DNA of 64,000 bases, taken from assembly GCA_031253985.1 (NCBI GenBank), contig JAIRVH010000188.1, positions 1 through 64,000 on the forward strand, written 5' to 3'. The notes below the pieces were generated by a model. It was given only the letters and a program-made list of their open reading frames with translations, did not search any database and was not told the origin of the DNA. Source of the stretch: Sphingobacterium sp. GTDB lineage: Bacteria > Bacteroidota > Bacteroidia > Sphingobacteriales > Sphingobacteriaceae. Both the position numbers and the translations under genes were made by a program. Positions 35,446-45,600 of the stretch are shown piece by piece; positions within the stretch are counted from its first letter, which is position 1; every line of letters starts with the position of its first letter.

Positions 35446-36018
35446 TTAAAAGAAGAGCACAAAATGGAAGAGTTCGTTCGTGACGGCACGCAAGTGACGA
35501 ATAGCCTTGTTGATATGCTTTTCAACTGTGGATTCGCTTATACCTAAATTTCGGGCAATTTCCTTGTTACTTAGATAATAATCACGACTCAATTTAAAAA
35601 CCTCACGACATTTTTCAGGGAGGTTTTCAACTTCCTTGGCCACAATGTCGATAATGTAACGATAGTAGAGCCGTTCTTCAATCGGGGCGCTCTGGTCTTC
35701 AAATTCGATTTCCTCAAAATTCTGATCGGTCTTCTGTTTCATTTCCTTACGATAATGTGCGAGGATCAGATATCGGCAGGAGCTAAATAAATAGGCGGGG
35801 AGAGACTCTATTTCCTCTATCATTGCTCTATTTTTCCATACAGACATAAAAAGATCATGTAGTATATCTTCAGCAACTTCACTGCTCGCAACCTTTTTTG
35901 CAATAAAGGCGATTAAATCAGGGGTAAAGAGATCGTACAGCACCGCAAATGCTCTATGGTCCCCTTGACGAATAAGGGGAAGCAAAGCATGGTATTGGTG
36001 CGATATGCTGTTTTTCAT
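35446..36018 (-). CDS. ECF RNA polymerase sigma factor, FecI-like (tandem locus B)
   Basis: 190 residues. Region 2 (about 20-95) has AEDILHDLFMSVWKNRAMIE and LPAYLFSSCRYLILAHYRKE. Region 4 (about 125-180) has ENLPEKCREVFKLSRDYYLS and NKEIARNLGISESTVEKHIN. The hydrophobic tail is LFHFVLFF. It heads the locus B transcription unit on the - strand and is divergent from the + strand SusC at 36484. It is the clear paralogue of the sigma factor at 21223-21780. Confidence 0.93.
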   Translation of the reverse strand: MKNSISHQYHALLPLIRQGDHRAFAVLYDLFTPDLIAFIAKKVASSEVAEDILHDLFMSVWKNRAMIEEIESLPAYLFSSCRYLILAHYRKEMKQKTDQNFEEIEFEDQSAPIEERLYYRYIIDIVAKEVENLPEKCREVFKLSRDYYLSNKEIARNLGISESTVEKHINKAIRHLRAVTNELFHFVLFF

Positions 36019-36290
36019 AAGGAGTTAACTGCCAGTAAATTTAGGAAAAAAAAAGTTTAGAGAAGAGTCTTTGGTGGATTTACGATGTTTTGCTATCTAA
36101 TCTCTCGGGCACAATGCCTAATGTTCACCCTCTTCATGAAATTCTCTATATACGTATTGATGCTATTTTTTTACTAGTTCGTACCTGGTATTGTTGGTAT
36201 AAATGCATTCAGTTGACCAAGATAAACATGCTTAAAAGACAACAAAATAGGAAGTAATCTCTAAGTATAAAATGTGTTTTTTTTGGCAAC

Positions 36291-36307
36291 AGTGTCGCAT
36301 TTACACT
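36291..36307. promoter_or_regulatory. Inverted repeat AGTGT-N7-ACACT
   Basis: AGTGT (36291-36295) and ACACT (36303-36307) flank a 7-nt spacer, immediately after TTTTTTTTGGCAAC. It could be a binding site for a dimeric regulator; only short half-sites support it. Confidence 0.3.
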
Positions 36308-36327
36308 ATAACGTTTTCGGCATTTGG

Positions 36328-36339
36328 GCAATCGATTGC
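36328..36339. promoter_or_regulatory. LacI-type operator upstream of the twelve-gene PUL
   Basis: GCAATCGATTGC is a perfect 12-bp palindrome with a central CG, the usual layout of LacI/GalR-family operators. Its edge is 145 bp upstream of the SusC ATG at 36484. The CAATCGATTG core recurs at 59101-59110 upstream of the LacI gene and at 59862-59871 upstream of the truncated M60 gene, which supports a shared regulator. Confidence 0.6.
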
Positions 36340-36483
36340 GTTAAGAAGCTGTTAAGCCGGAATGGATTCAAAGCTGTAATATTACACTCATAATGAATAC
36401 GGGACCAATAAAAAACCTGTCTAATTGATTAAAAACCAAGATGTGCTGGATTATACTGGCATTTAACCTTTTGAGTACTGTTT

Positions 36484-39447
36484 ATGAAAAGAAATGTAAG
36501 CTATTGTACGTTATTTTTTCTGCTGAGTTTAGGTTGTTTACCTGAGTTGGAAGCCGCGCCCCCTTCGATATCAAATCGTGGTACAGGCTCCCTTAGGTTG
36601 CAGTTCGGATTGAAGGCAGATACTGTATCCAAAGATTCGATTATCTATTACTCTTCGGATCCTACCAAACCTTACCTAGGTGTAGATACCGTCAATATTG
36701 CTGCTGCAAAGAAGCGACCCTATCTCACGATGCAACAGATGTTGAAAGGGACCAGTGCAGGAGTGTATATTCAGGAATCTTCTGGAGAACCGGGGACAAT
36801 AAAACAAAATGTATTGGTGCGCGGCTTAGCTCGCCCAATTGTTGATATTGCAGATGTCAATAAAAGTAAGCCTCTGATCGTTATGAATGGTATTCCTCTA
36901 ATTGACGATCAAACATTAAGCTATGCTATTCAGAATTATAACCTCCAACCGATTGGTGCGGCAACGAATATCAACAGTATTTTTAATCTAGATAACATTG
37001 AATCTATCAATGTGCTGAAAGATTATAGTACTGCCGCTATCTTTGGACCGAGAGCCGCGAATGGTGTGATCTATATTACTACAAAGAATGCAAAAGCTGG
37101 TCAAAGGAAAATCAGTGTCAACAGTCATTATGGTTATGCTACACCATCAAATGTAACCACCATAAATGCTGAGTTTGAAAAGAAATTTAGGACTCCATTC
37201 TATGCTAAGTATGCTAATGAGAGCCAAATGGCAGCTTATCCAGCTTATCTGAGCGATTCTTCAAACGTTAACTTTTATGGCCCTTCCAACTGGACCGATC
37301 TTTATTATAAAGCGAAGCCCATTTACGATATCAATGGTAGCTTAGAGGGTGGTTCCGAGCGTGCTAACTTTCGTTTTTTTGGAAATTATGCTGGTGATGC
37401 GGGTGCAGCAGACGAAACAAGTCTAAATCGCTACCAAGCGGCATTTTACTTGAATATGTTGCCCATAAGATGGTTGACGATATCGAGTATGATTCAAGGA
37501 ACACGACTGAACAGAGATAGAAACCGTTCGATCACTGAGCGTTTGGGGGAGACCGCTTATATCCCGGATTTGTCTACTCCTTTGTCTCCGAATAAGGATT
37601 TGTATGGACTGTATGTGGATGAGTATGAAAAATCCTTGGATGAAAACAATATCACCAGTTTGTTGGGTTCCTTTGCTTTAAATTTTGCTATCCTTAAAAA
37701 TTTAAATTTCGCACCCAAGTTATACCTGGATTATAACGAAAATGTCCGTAATGTATTTTGGCCATCAACCTTGATGTCAGGAAACAATTACGTTTCGAAT
37801 TACTATGGCTATAATGAACGAATGGCTTTTGACAATACATTGAATTATCGTTATACCATCAACGATAAAAGCAATTTGTTCGTGGAGGCCGGATTTAGCT
37901 ACCAATCAGATAAGCAGAAGTATAATTTTATTCAAGGTTACAAAGGGCCGAATGATTTTATCAAGGTAAATGTCGTTGAAGGCGATAGCCAAAAATCCAA
38001 TTACCTAAAGTCCGTAGGATTTATTCCTTATTACTATCAGGATCGTATGGATTTTAGATTGGCGTCAGCTTATTTCCGTGGAACTTATACCATTGATCGA
38101 GCTTTAAAAATCGGAGCTCTCATTCGCCGAGATGGATCTTCAGCAGTACAAAAAGACCATAGATGGTTTACTTCTTTCACGTTCAATGGTGAATATGATT
38201 TTAATTCACTTATCAAAAGCGATGATATTGGTGGTCTTAAAATATTGGCGTCCTGGGGACTTTTGGGCAATCTTCCATCCACCGATATTGAAGCGGCGGG
38301 GCCGCAATATGGTACGGAACTGGGTTGGGGCTCCAATAAAAACGTAATCTCCTACAATGGAATAGGTACAATTAGCAGACCTTATCAGTCCGGTTGGGTA
38401 GGTTACGATCTGCCCTGGGCCTATACGGATATGTTTAATGCCGGCATTGATTTCGCTTTGAAAGGTGACAAAATTACTTCCCGTATAGAGTTTTACAATA
38501 AGGATAACAAAGATGTTGTGTTTACAGTGCCTACTGTCGCCGAATCTGGTTATCAGTATGAACGGTTGAGTGGCATGGCCATCAATAACAAAGGGGTAGA
38601 TTTTACGTTGAATTTCAATTTTCCTGCTGCTATTGATCGTTTATCCTGGAATAGTTCCTTTAATATCGCTTTTAATACCAATCAGCTAAAAGCCCTACCT
38701 CGTGGTTTGCAGGAGATAGAAATTGGTAACAGAAAACTTGCTGTGGGTAATCGCATCGATCAATTTTGGGTGTTGAAAAATCAGGGGATCTATGAAAACG
38801 ATCTGGATGTTCCTGTAAATGCGGATCATAAAATTTTGACCTATAACGGTACAACCATGAAAGGTGGTGATCCACGCTGGGAAGATACAAATGGCGATTT
38901 TGATATCAATGATAAGGATCGTGTTTTAATGGGTAATTACATTCCTAAGTTTACGGGTGGATTTTATAATAGATTCGGATGGAACAACTTCGACCTCAGC
39001 TTCTTATTGTACTTTAATCTGAAAAAAGACGCGTTAAATGCACAAACAGCGCGGTATTTTGATTTTGCGAACCAAGATGAGGGGCATTCACTTAGCTCAG
39101 TGCGGGACATTACCTATTGGGAAAAGAACTTTGATGAAAAGGCCTACCCGTTATATAATCCATGGTCTCCAGTGTCACCGTATCAAGCGGAGCAGGATAT
39201 GTTTTTGGAAGATGCATCTTTTGTGAAATTGCGTAATCTGACATTTGGTTATGACTTTACATCGATGGTCAAAAAGTCGAATGCGCGCTTTTCTAAATTT
39301 TACCTCTATCTCAGTGGAAGTAACCTGCTTACACTCACGAAATATTCGGGACGTGACCCAGAGTTGATTAACTTCTTTGGGTATGATACAGGCGAAGGAC
39401 TGAGATTACCAAAAACGATTGTATTAGGTATTAAGCTAGATTTTTAA
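36484..39447 (+). CDS. SusC/RagA-type TonB-dependent transporter, short form
   Basis: 987 residues. The signal peptide is about 1-24 (FFLLSLGCLPELEA). Unlike the other four SusC proteins here, it lacks both STN and a carboxypeptidase-like domain: after a short linker the plug begins at about residue 77 (LTMQQMLKGTSAGVYIQESS), continuing NVLVRGLARPIVDI, PLIVMNGIPLIDD and STAAIFGPRAANGVIYITTK. The barrel then runs to the C-terminal KLDF. Lack of STN agrees with the absence of a sigma/FecR pair at this locus, so control should come from another regulator. First gene of a twelve-gene run; SusD follows after 9 bp. Confidence 0.93.
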   Translation: MKRNVSYCTLFFLLSLGCLPELEAAPPSISNRGTGSLRLQFGLKADTVSKDSIIYYSSDPTKPYLGVDTVNIAAAKKRPYLTMQQMLKGTSAGVYIQESSGEPGTIKQNVLVRGLARPIVDIADVNKSKPLIVMNGIPLIDDQTLSYAIQNYNLQPIGAATNINSIFNLDNIESINVLKDYSTAAIFGPRAANGVIYITTKNAKAGQRKISVNSHYGYATPSNVTTINAEFEKKFRTPFYAKYANESQMAAYPAYLSDSSNVNFYGPSNWTDLYYKAKPIYDINGSLEGGSERANFRFFGNYAGDAGAADETSLNRYQAAFYLNMLPIRWLTISSMIQGTRLNRDRNRSITERLGETAYIPDLSTPLSPNKDLYGLYVDEYEKSLDENNITSLLGSFALNFAILKNLNFAPKLYLDYNENVRNVFWPSTLMSGNNYVSNYYGYNERMAFDNTLNYRYTINDKSNLFVEAGFSYQSDKQKYNFIQGYKGPNDFIKVNVVEGDSQKSNYLKSVGFIPYYYQDRMDFRLASAYFRGTYTIDRALKIGALIRRDGSSAVQKDHRWFTSFTFNGEYDFNSLIKSDDIGGLKILASWGLLGNLPSTDIEAAGPQYGTELGWGSNKNVISYNGIGTISRPYQSGWVGYDLPWAYTDMFNAGIDFALKGDKITSRIEFYNKDNKDVVFTVPTVAESGYQYERLSGMAINNKGVDFTLNFNFPAAIDRLSWNSSFNIAFNTNQLKALPRGLQEIEIGNRKLAVGNRIDQFWVLKNQGIYENDLDVPVNADHKILTYNGTTMKGGDPRWEDTNGDFDINDKDRVLMGNYIPKFTGGFYNRFGWNNFDLSFLLYFNLKKDALNAQTARYFDFANQDEGHSLSSVRDITYWEKNFDEKAYPLYNPWSPVSPYQAEQDMFLEDASFVKLRNLTFGYDFTSMVKKSNARFSKFYLYLSGSNLLTLTKYSGRDPELINFFGYDTGEGLRLPKTIVLGIKLDF

Positions 39448-39456
39448 GGAGAGTTA

Positions 39457-41007
39457 ATGATGAAAACAACACAACGAAACGTGCGGAAATGTAGCAAATT
39501 GAGCCTGCTACTGATAGCTTTTGCTGCGGCGAGCCCATTGTTATCTGGTTGTAGCAGCATGCTGGACGTTGACGCCAGACATATTGTCAACGAAGAGAAC
39601 AAGTGGAAAGATATTAACGATGCACGAAGCTCACTGATGGGAGTTTATGGTTTGTTACGTACCGCTTTGGCACAAGATAATGGCTATTGGATGTACGGCG
39701 AGTTAAGATCCGGGGATTTTTCGGCGGTTAATAAAAGAGACTTGGATGTTATTATAGCTGGCGAACTAAATTCATCTTATCCCCTAGTACAAAAATTGAG
39801 CAACTGGCGTAAATTCTATGCGGTGATCAATGCGGCCAATCTGTTTATCGAAAATTCCGGCAGAATTGTTCCCCTCGATGCGCAATATACTGCGCTGAAC
39901 AATAAGATCGATATCGCTCAAATGCGAGTTATCAAAGGGTTTTGCTATTATCTTTTGGCCCGTACCTGGGGTGATGTGCCTATCTGGGATAAGTCTTATG
40001 AAGGCAATTTTCCCAATATTAAAGCTTCCCCAGAAAAGGAGGTTTTGGCCTATGCCGAAAATCAGATCAAATCCATCAAAGATGAGTTGCCTTTTATTTA
40101 TGGGAGTGAGACAGATCCAGTATATCCGACATTAAATTACCATGGTTCCAATCGCGATCGATGGAACGGTGTACTTTTTAATCGTTTGTCGGCAAATACA
40201 ATCCTGGCACATATTGCCGCTTGGTCAGGTAATTATTTGGGAGCATCAGTATATGCAGATTATGTCCTTACTAATGCAAGTAAATCTGGGGCGTCATTCA
40301 ACTTGTCCTCCAACATTACCACCGCAAATGGTTTTTTCTATAATTCATCCAATTCACAGTTGGTTGCATTTCCATTTAAATGGGCCGAGGGAGAAGCGTC
40401 GTATGAAGGACATTTGGAGCAATTAACATTAGCAAGCCCGTTGGTGTCGAAAGCGACCCCAGATATCTATATTCCAAATGACCATATTATCCAGGTTTTT
40501 ACAGAAGACAACGATGTCCGGTATAATATCGCCAAGGATGGCACGATCGCTTCTACCTATTTTTCTAATATTGGTGGTCAATACCCCATCTTCAGCAAAA
40601 TTAAAGTGATCCGGGAGGGCGTTTCGGGTGCAGATGGCTCTTTGCCATTATTTAGCTCAGCCATAGTCTTTTCACGTTTGGAAGAAATCGCGTTACTCCG
40701 TGCAGAAGCACTCGTTGTATTGGGACAGCAGGATTTGGCCAAAGGGTTGTTGGACCAAGTCCGCAAAAGTAGAGGGCTAAATGATTCCCCTAGTGACGCC
40801 GATCTGTTGGATGAAATATTCGCCGAGCGCAGAAGAGAGCTTTTGGGGGAAGGCTGGCGTTGGTATGATTTAGTTCGCTACAAGAAATTAAAGCGGAATG
40901 ATCCTGAATTTAATAAACTCATTGATGGAAAGGGCATATTCTGGCCCATTGCACAAGATGTACTGAATAATAATAGCCAATTAAATCAAAATTCATTTTG
41001 GAAATAA
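39457..41007 (+). CDS. SusD/RagB family lipoprotein
   Basis: 516 residues. A long leader ends in the lipobox SPLLSGC-SSMLDVDARHIVN. TPR-like helices include AQMRVIKGFCYYLLARTWGD, followed by VPIWDKSYEG. The C-terminal block has LEEIALLRAEALVVLGQQDL and LLDEIFAERRRELLGEGWRW, then YDLVRYKKLK, typical of RagB/SusD. Either of the adjacent Met codons (39457, 39460) could start it. It is the partner of the short SusC just upstream and is followed after 1 bp by a FAS1 lipoprotein. Confidence 0.93.
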   Translation: MMKTTQRNVRKCSKLSLLLIAFAAASPLLSGCSSMLDVDARHIVNEENKWKDINDARSSLMGVYGLLRTALAQDNGYWMYGELRSGDFSAVNKRDLDVIIAGELNSSYPLVQKLSNWRKFYAVINAANLFIENSGRIVPLDAQYTALNNKIDIAQMRVIKGFCYYLLARTWGDVPIWDKSYEGNFPNIKASPEKEVLAYAENQIKSIKDELPFIYGSETDPVYPTLNYHGSNRDRWNGVLFNRLSANTILAHIAAWSGNYLGASVYADYVLTNASKSGASFNLSSNITTANGFFYNSSNSQLVAFPFKWAEGEASYEGHLEQLTLASPLVSKATPDIYIPNDHIIQVFTEDNDVRYNIAKDGTIASTYFSNIGGQYPIFSKIKVIREGVSGADGSLPLFSSAIVFSRLEEIALLRAEALVVLGQQDLAKGLLDQVRKSRGLNDSPSDADLLDEIFAERRRELLGEGWRWYDLVRYKKLKRNDPEFNKLIDGKGIFWPIAQDVLNNNSQLNQNSFWK

Positions 41008-41008
41008 T

Positions 41009-41677
41009 ATGAAAACTATAAGAAAATATTGTGGTGTCGGAATATTCGGTTTATTGTTTGGTTTTATACTAACAAGTTGCAATAAAACAGAAGGTTATTA
41101 TGATTTTCAAAATCAAGAAAATCTATTCTCCGGAAATACGATAGCATATTTCGAATCCAAACCTGAGGTCTATGATTCCTTGATGCATGCATTGGCCTTT
41201 TTTCCCGAACTCAAAAACCAGCTTGCTTCAGATAGCTTAACTGTCTTTGCACCAACTAATGCGTCATTTCAGTCTGCAATTAACAATTTCAATTTGATCA
41301 GAAAGAATCAGAAGAAAGCGCCCTTGTATATTAAAGATTTAGATAAGGATCAGTTGGATATCCTATTGAGCAAGTATATCGTGAAGGGAATTGTAACAAC
41401 GGATTCCATGCTCTATGTTGATGGTTTATTTGTGCATACTTTGACACATGATCAACCTATGCACGCACAGCGCGTGAAACAAGAAGCATCTGGATTGGTG
41501 GATGGTGGATTGGTCACCGTATTCTATAGTGATACAAAGGGATCCAATTTTACCCAATATTGGAGACGCTCCGCTACACAAGCTGTTAATATTAAGACGC
41601 AAAATGGTGTCGTTCATATCTTGGCCAATGGTCATGAGTTCGGATTTGGTGAATTCTTAAACCGCTTTAACCTGTAA
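41009..41677 (+). CDS. Fasciclin (FAS1) domain lipoprotein
   Basis: 222 residues. Leader and lipobox are FGLLFGFILTSC-NKTEGYYDF. A single FAS1 domain (about 45-215) has the first motif DSLTVFAPTNASFQSAINNF, then ILLSKYIVKGIVTTDSM and the closing KTQNGVVHILANG. FAS1 domains mediate adhesion or carbohydrate/protein binding. It is sandwiched between SusD and a DUF5007-like gene with gaps of 1-2 bp, so it is probably a surface subunit of the uptake complex. A second SusC-SusD-FAS1 set follows at 42666-48207. Confidence 0.9.
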   Translation: MKTIRKYCGVGIFGLLFGFILTSCNKTEGYYDFQNQENLFSGNTIAYFESKPEVYDSLMHALAFFPELKNQLASDSLTVFAPTNASFQSAINNFNLIRKNQKKAPLYIKDLDKDQLDILLSKYIVKGIVTTDSMLYVDGLFVHTLTHDQPMHAQRVKQEASGLVDGGLVTVFYSDTKGSNFTQYWRRSATQAVNIKTQNGVVHILANGHEFGFGEFLNRFNL

Positions 41678-41679
41678 TT

Positions 41680-42663
41680 ATGAATCGAAAATATATTCAA
41701 TTAATGTTCCTTGTAGCCATATTTCTTTTATCTGGCTGTAAGAAAAACTTTCCCTCCGATTTAGATGCGTTTAGTTTGGATATGAACTTTACACAGACGG
41801 AATTTAAACCAATTTTAGGGCAAACAACTCAATTTCAGGATATTTTTAATGCTGGTGAATCCACCTTACCCTTGAGTTTTCGAATTTCTGCCGTCCGAAC
41901 CTTTGAAGGAAAGGAAGCACCGGAGCTGCTAAAATTGTTTCCGGTATCCATCTGGAAGCAACCTTATACGGGGACTGAAAAATCTTTAGCAGAAATACAG
42001 GCAAAAAGGGATACTGTAATGAGGCCCCTTTGGGAGATCGCGCAGCATTCGGGTAATTTAACAATGCACGGTACAAGTAATTCTACTGTGTTGAAATCAT
42101 ATCCAGATTCCGGTTATTATTTTGATGTAGAAGTCAGCAGTAATGGCGGTCGTAGATTCTTTAAGAATATGTTGTTGACGCCATTGAAAGAACAACCTTA
42201 CGCTCCTTTTGTCGAGAGGGGGATTTTACGCCCAACAATAACAATGAATTTGTTGGGCGATTCTACCCGGACCCTAGTGCAACCCCAAATATGGTTCTAT
42301 AAAAAAGGCGAAGGAAGTTCGCTAAGTTTTAAATTCCTTGGACCTGACTTGCAACCCATAAAATTGTCAAGATTTAATAATACAAATTGGGATAAGTTGG
42401 TGCATGGTTTCAATAAAACGTTTGATAAAGATTCTACTTCGGTACGTTATGATGTCGCTTATCCTATTCCATTGGTTCCTACATTAGCCACAGAATGGAC
42501 TTCAGGTGGGCGGGCTTCGACGTCCTTTACTTTTACACGGATTGCATTCGGCGGAATTCGAGAATTTTCAGGAGTACGATTCGATTTCAATATTTATGAA
42601 AAAGGGGATTGGGAGATTATATTTTTCTTCCCGGATGAGGCTCCTTTATTTGACAACGATTAA
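41680..42663 (+). CDS. DUF5007-like surface lipoprotein
   Basis: 327 residues. Leader and lipobox are FLVAIFLLSGC-KKNFPSDLD. The mature region starts with FTQTEFKPILGQTTQFQDIF and NAGESTLPLSFRI, followed by YTGTEKSLAEIQAKRDTVMR and PDSGYYFDVEVSSNGGRRFF. This succession fits the family I know as DUF5007, which accompanies FAS1 and SusC/SusD genes; the name was not checked by search. It is 2 bp after FAS1 and 2 bp before the next SusC. All-beta composition; likely a surface binding accessory. Confidence 0.7.
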   Translation: MNRKYIQLMFLVAIFLLSGCKKNFPSDLDAFSLDMNFTQTEFKPILGQTTQFQDIFNAGESTLPLSFRISAVRTFEGKEAPELLKLFPVSIWKQPYTGTEKSLAEIQAKRDTVMRPLWEIAQHSGNLTMHGTSNSTVLKSYPDSGYYFDVEVSSNGGRRFFKNMLLTPLKEQPYAPFVERGILRPTITMNLLGDSTRTLVQPQIWFYKKGEGSSLSFKFLGPDLQPIKLSRFNNTNWDKLVHGFNKTFDKDSTSVRYDVAYPIPLVPTLATEWTSGGRASTSFTFTRIAFGGIREFSGVRFDFNIYEKGDWEIIFFFPDEAPLFDND

Positions 42664-42665
42664 CC

Positions 42666-45600
42666 ATGAAAAACCAAATGAGAAGATATATACTAATTGC
42701 TTGTTTACTATTGATCGTTAGGCTTGTCATGGCGCAAGAAACGGTGAATGTAGCAGGTTTCGTGCAAGATCAGACCACACGAAGTGGTGTTTCTGATGTA
42801 ACGATTAGGTCCACCAAATTGAATAAAGCACTGGGGTCGTCAGACAAAAGAGGATCTTTTAAGGTGACGGCTCCGAAAGATGATATCCTAATTTTTACAA
42901 GTACAGGCTATAAGACTACAACACAATCATTGGTAGATCGAAAAGCGTTCATCTTTACTATTTACATGACCAGAGATGAAAACATGTTGAAGGAAGTCGT
43001 TGTTCAGGGATTTATGACGCGTAGACGCGAGACCTTGACAGGTTCATCGATGACCATCGACGGTAAACAACTACAAGACAATCCTGTTTCCAATGTGACT
43101 GAATTGTTGCAAGGAAAAGTAGCGGGGATGAACGTCCAGGTAAATAGCGGTCAACCTGGGGTGAGAGCATCGGTCTTAGTACGTGGTTTATCCAATATTT
43201 CAGTTAGCGGATCAGGGCAAGACGCTTTTTTGACACCAACCTCACCATTATATATTGTGGATGGTGTGCCAGTTGATGACAATACAGACTTTCAATATGG
43301 ATTTAACAGTGCCGGTGCGGGTATTAGTCCGATTTCATTAATCCCTCCAGAGGATATACAATCTGTTGACGTCTTGAAAGATGCTGCAGCTACCGCATTA
43401 TACGGTTCTAGGGGAGCATATGGGGTCATCCGGATCACCACAAAAAGAGGGCTTTCCAAGGTGCCGATTATTCAGTATTCGACCAATCAATTTTTTAATC
43501 TGCCACCTAAATTACGCAATGTTTTGGGCGGAAAAAACGAACGTCTCTCGCGGATCAACCAAATATTGGGGTATTCGGGAGGTTATTATCACGGTCGGGA
43601 TCTTATTTTTGACAATCAAATACTTTCGGATAGTCTCAATCCATATTTTAATAATTCGACGAATTGGCAAGATGTATTTTACCGACCGACGTATAGTCAG
43701 TCGCACAACGTAAATGCTTCCGGAGGAGATGCGACATTCAATTATAAGATTAATGGCCAGTACTTTACACAAAAAGGTATTGTGCAAAATACTGGTTTCG
43801 ACCGTTATACCTTGACGATGAACTCGGAGTACCGACCAACTGACCGTTTTCGCATGTTTGTGAATATGGCCGGAAATATTGGTCGTCAACAGACGGGTAC
43901 GGGAACTGCCGTTAGTCAGGGTGGGGTAGCTAATTCGGCGTCGGCGTCGTCATTGCTTCCAGCCCCAAATTCACCTTTTGTTGATCCAACGGTGGCCGCG
44001 AGTATCTTGGGACGCAACGATAACCGAATGACAGATATCAAATCCAATGTCGAATTGGAATATGAACTTATCCCAGGATTGCGTGCAAAAAATAACTTTA
44101 GTTACAATTACATCAGTGATCGTACGGATAATTTTTCGCCGGGTATTTCGAACAATAATATTTCCAAATTATATAATTACGACTCGCAGCGGAATACCAT
44201 CTATAATATGGCGCAGCTGACTTACATTAAATCTTGGGGACCTGAGGATAAGCATATTCTAACTACTTATGTGTTTAATGAGTTAAACCTCATGAATTTG
44301 AAAGCGAAAGCGCAGGAAAAAACAGGTTTTGGTAATGATCAGCTGGAAGGCCCCTTAGGTTATGGTTCATCAAAAGGTGGCGTTTTAAATAATGCGTCGG
44401 ATGTGCGTTCTGCGGGATTTGCCGGAGCGTTAAGCTATAATTATATGTCGAAATATGTTGTGGATTTTACCTATCGTTTTGATAAATCCTCAAGTGTTGG
44501 CCCAGATGTTCCATGGCAAAAAAATCCATCGATTTCTGCAAGATGGAATATGCAAAAAGAAAGCTTTTTGAAAGATGCTGCAGAAAATTGGTTGGATTAC
44601 CTGTCCCTCCGTGCCGGTTGGGGTAAAAATATTGTACCTACAGGAACTGTATTTGATGCCAATGGTAAATATATTTTCACAGGAGAATTTAATAATAATC
44701 CAACCATTGGATTTGATTGGAAACAAATGCCGAATAGTAAGTTGATCCCTTCAACTACCACGTCCACCAGTTTGGCCGTGGAGGCGGGTATTTTAAACAA
44801 TAGGATTACCACGATTCAGGAGTTTTATTACAAGCAAGTGGATAATATGCTATGGGAACGCAACTTAGCGGATCACAATGGTTATAGTATGCTGAAAGGG
44901 AATGATGTGAGTATGGTGAACTATGGTTATGAATTTACTTTCATGTTTAGACCGCTTCCACAAAATAGCCCAGTCAATTGGAATATTTCGTTGAACGGTG
45001 CTATTAATAATGATATTCTAACACGTCTTCCGGATAATGCAAGACAATATATCGTCCGAGATAATAGTGGGAATGGTTTTGATACTTATTATCGCCTCGG
45101 CCGCAATAGTATGTCCTATTTGTTGTACGATTATCGCGGGGTATTCCCAACCAATGAGTCCGTTCCAATTAATCCTGAAACCGGTGAAACCTACAAAACG
45201 ATCCGTGATGGAAAAACGTATTATTTTCAGGCTGGTGATCCTTACTGGACAGATTTAAATGGTGATTACATACTCGATGATCGTGACCGGGTGATTGTCG
45301 GAAATGCGCAGCCAAAAGTGACGGGAGGCTTGTCGACTTTTATCCAATATAAAAACATTAGTTTAAATGTTAATACATCTTATACCTTAAAGCGTGATGT
45401 GATCAATGCGGCTATGGCGGGTCAGATGAATTCTTACGGTAACCCTTTGTTTGGTGATACACGTGGACAAAAAAATTCAGCACTCTTACCGATGGATGGT
45501 TATGATTTTTGGACAAATTATGGCGACAATGCATTTTTGCCTAATCCATTTGATTATTCACGAAATGGCGGTGTAAAACCTTTCCGTCCAAATCAGACCT

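Larger units (their letters stand above)
36019..36483. other. Divergent intergenic region (sigma factor / twelve-gene PUL)
   Basis: 465 bp without a supportable gene. It must hold promoters for the - strand sigma gene and the + strand twelve-gene run. I see an AGTGT-N7-ACACT inverted repeat (36291-36307), the TTTTTTTTGGCAAC element (36277-36290) and a perfect 12-bp LacI-type palindrome (36328-36339). No promoter box of the TAnnTTTG type could be placed with confidence. Confidence 0.6.

Noticed and set aside
43512..43889. A 125-codon - strand open frame within the second PUL SusC gene, and similar ones at 47755-48135 and 55522-55926.
   Set aside because: All are antisense to clear genes, have implausible composition and no domain; treated as shadows.
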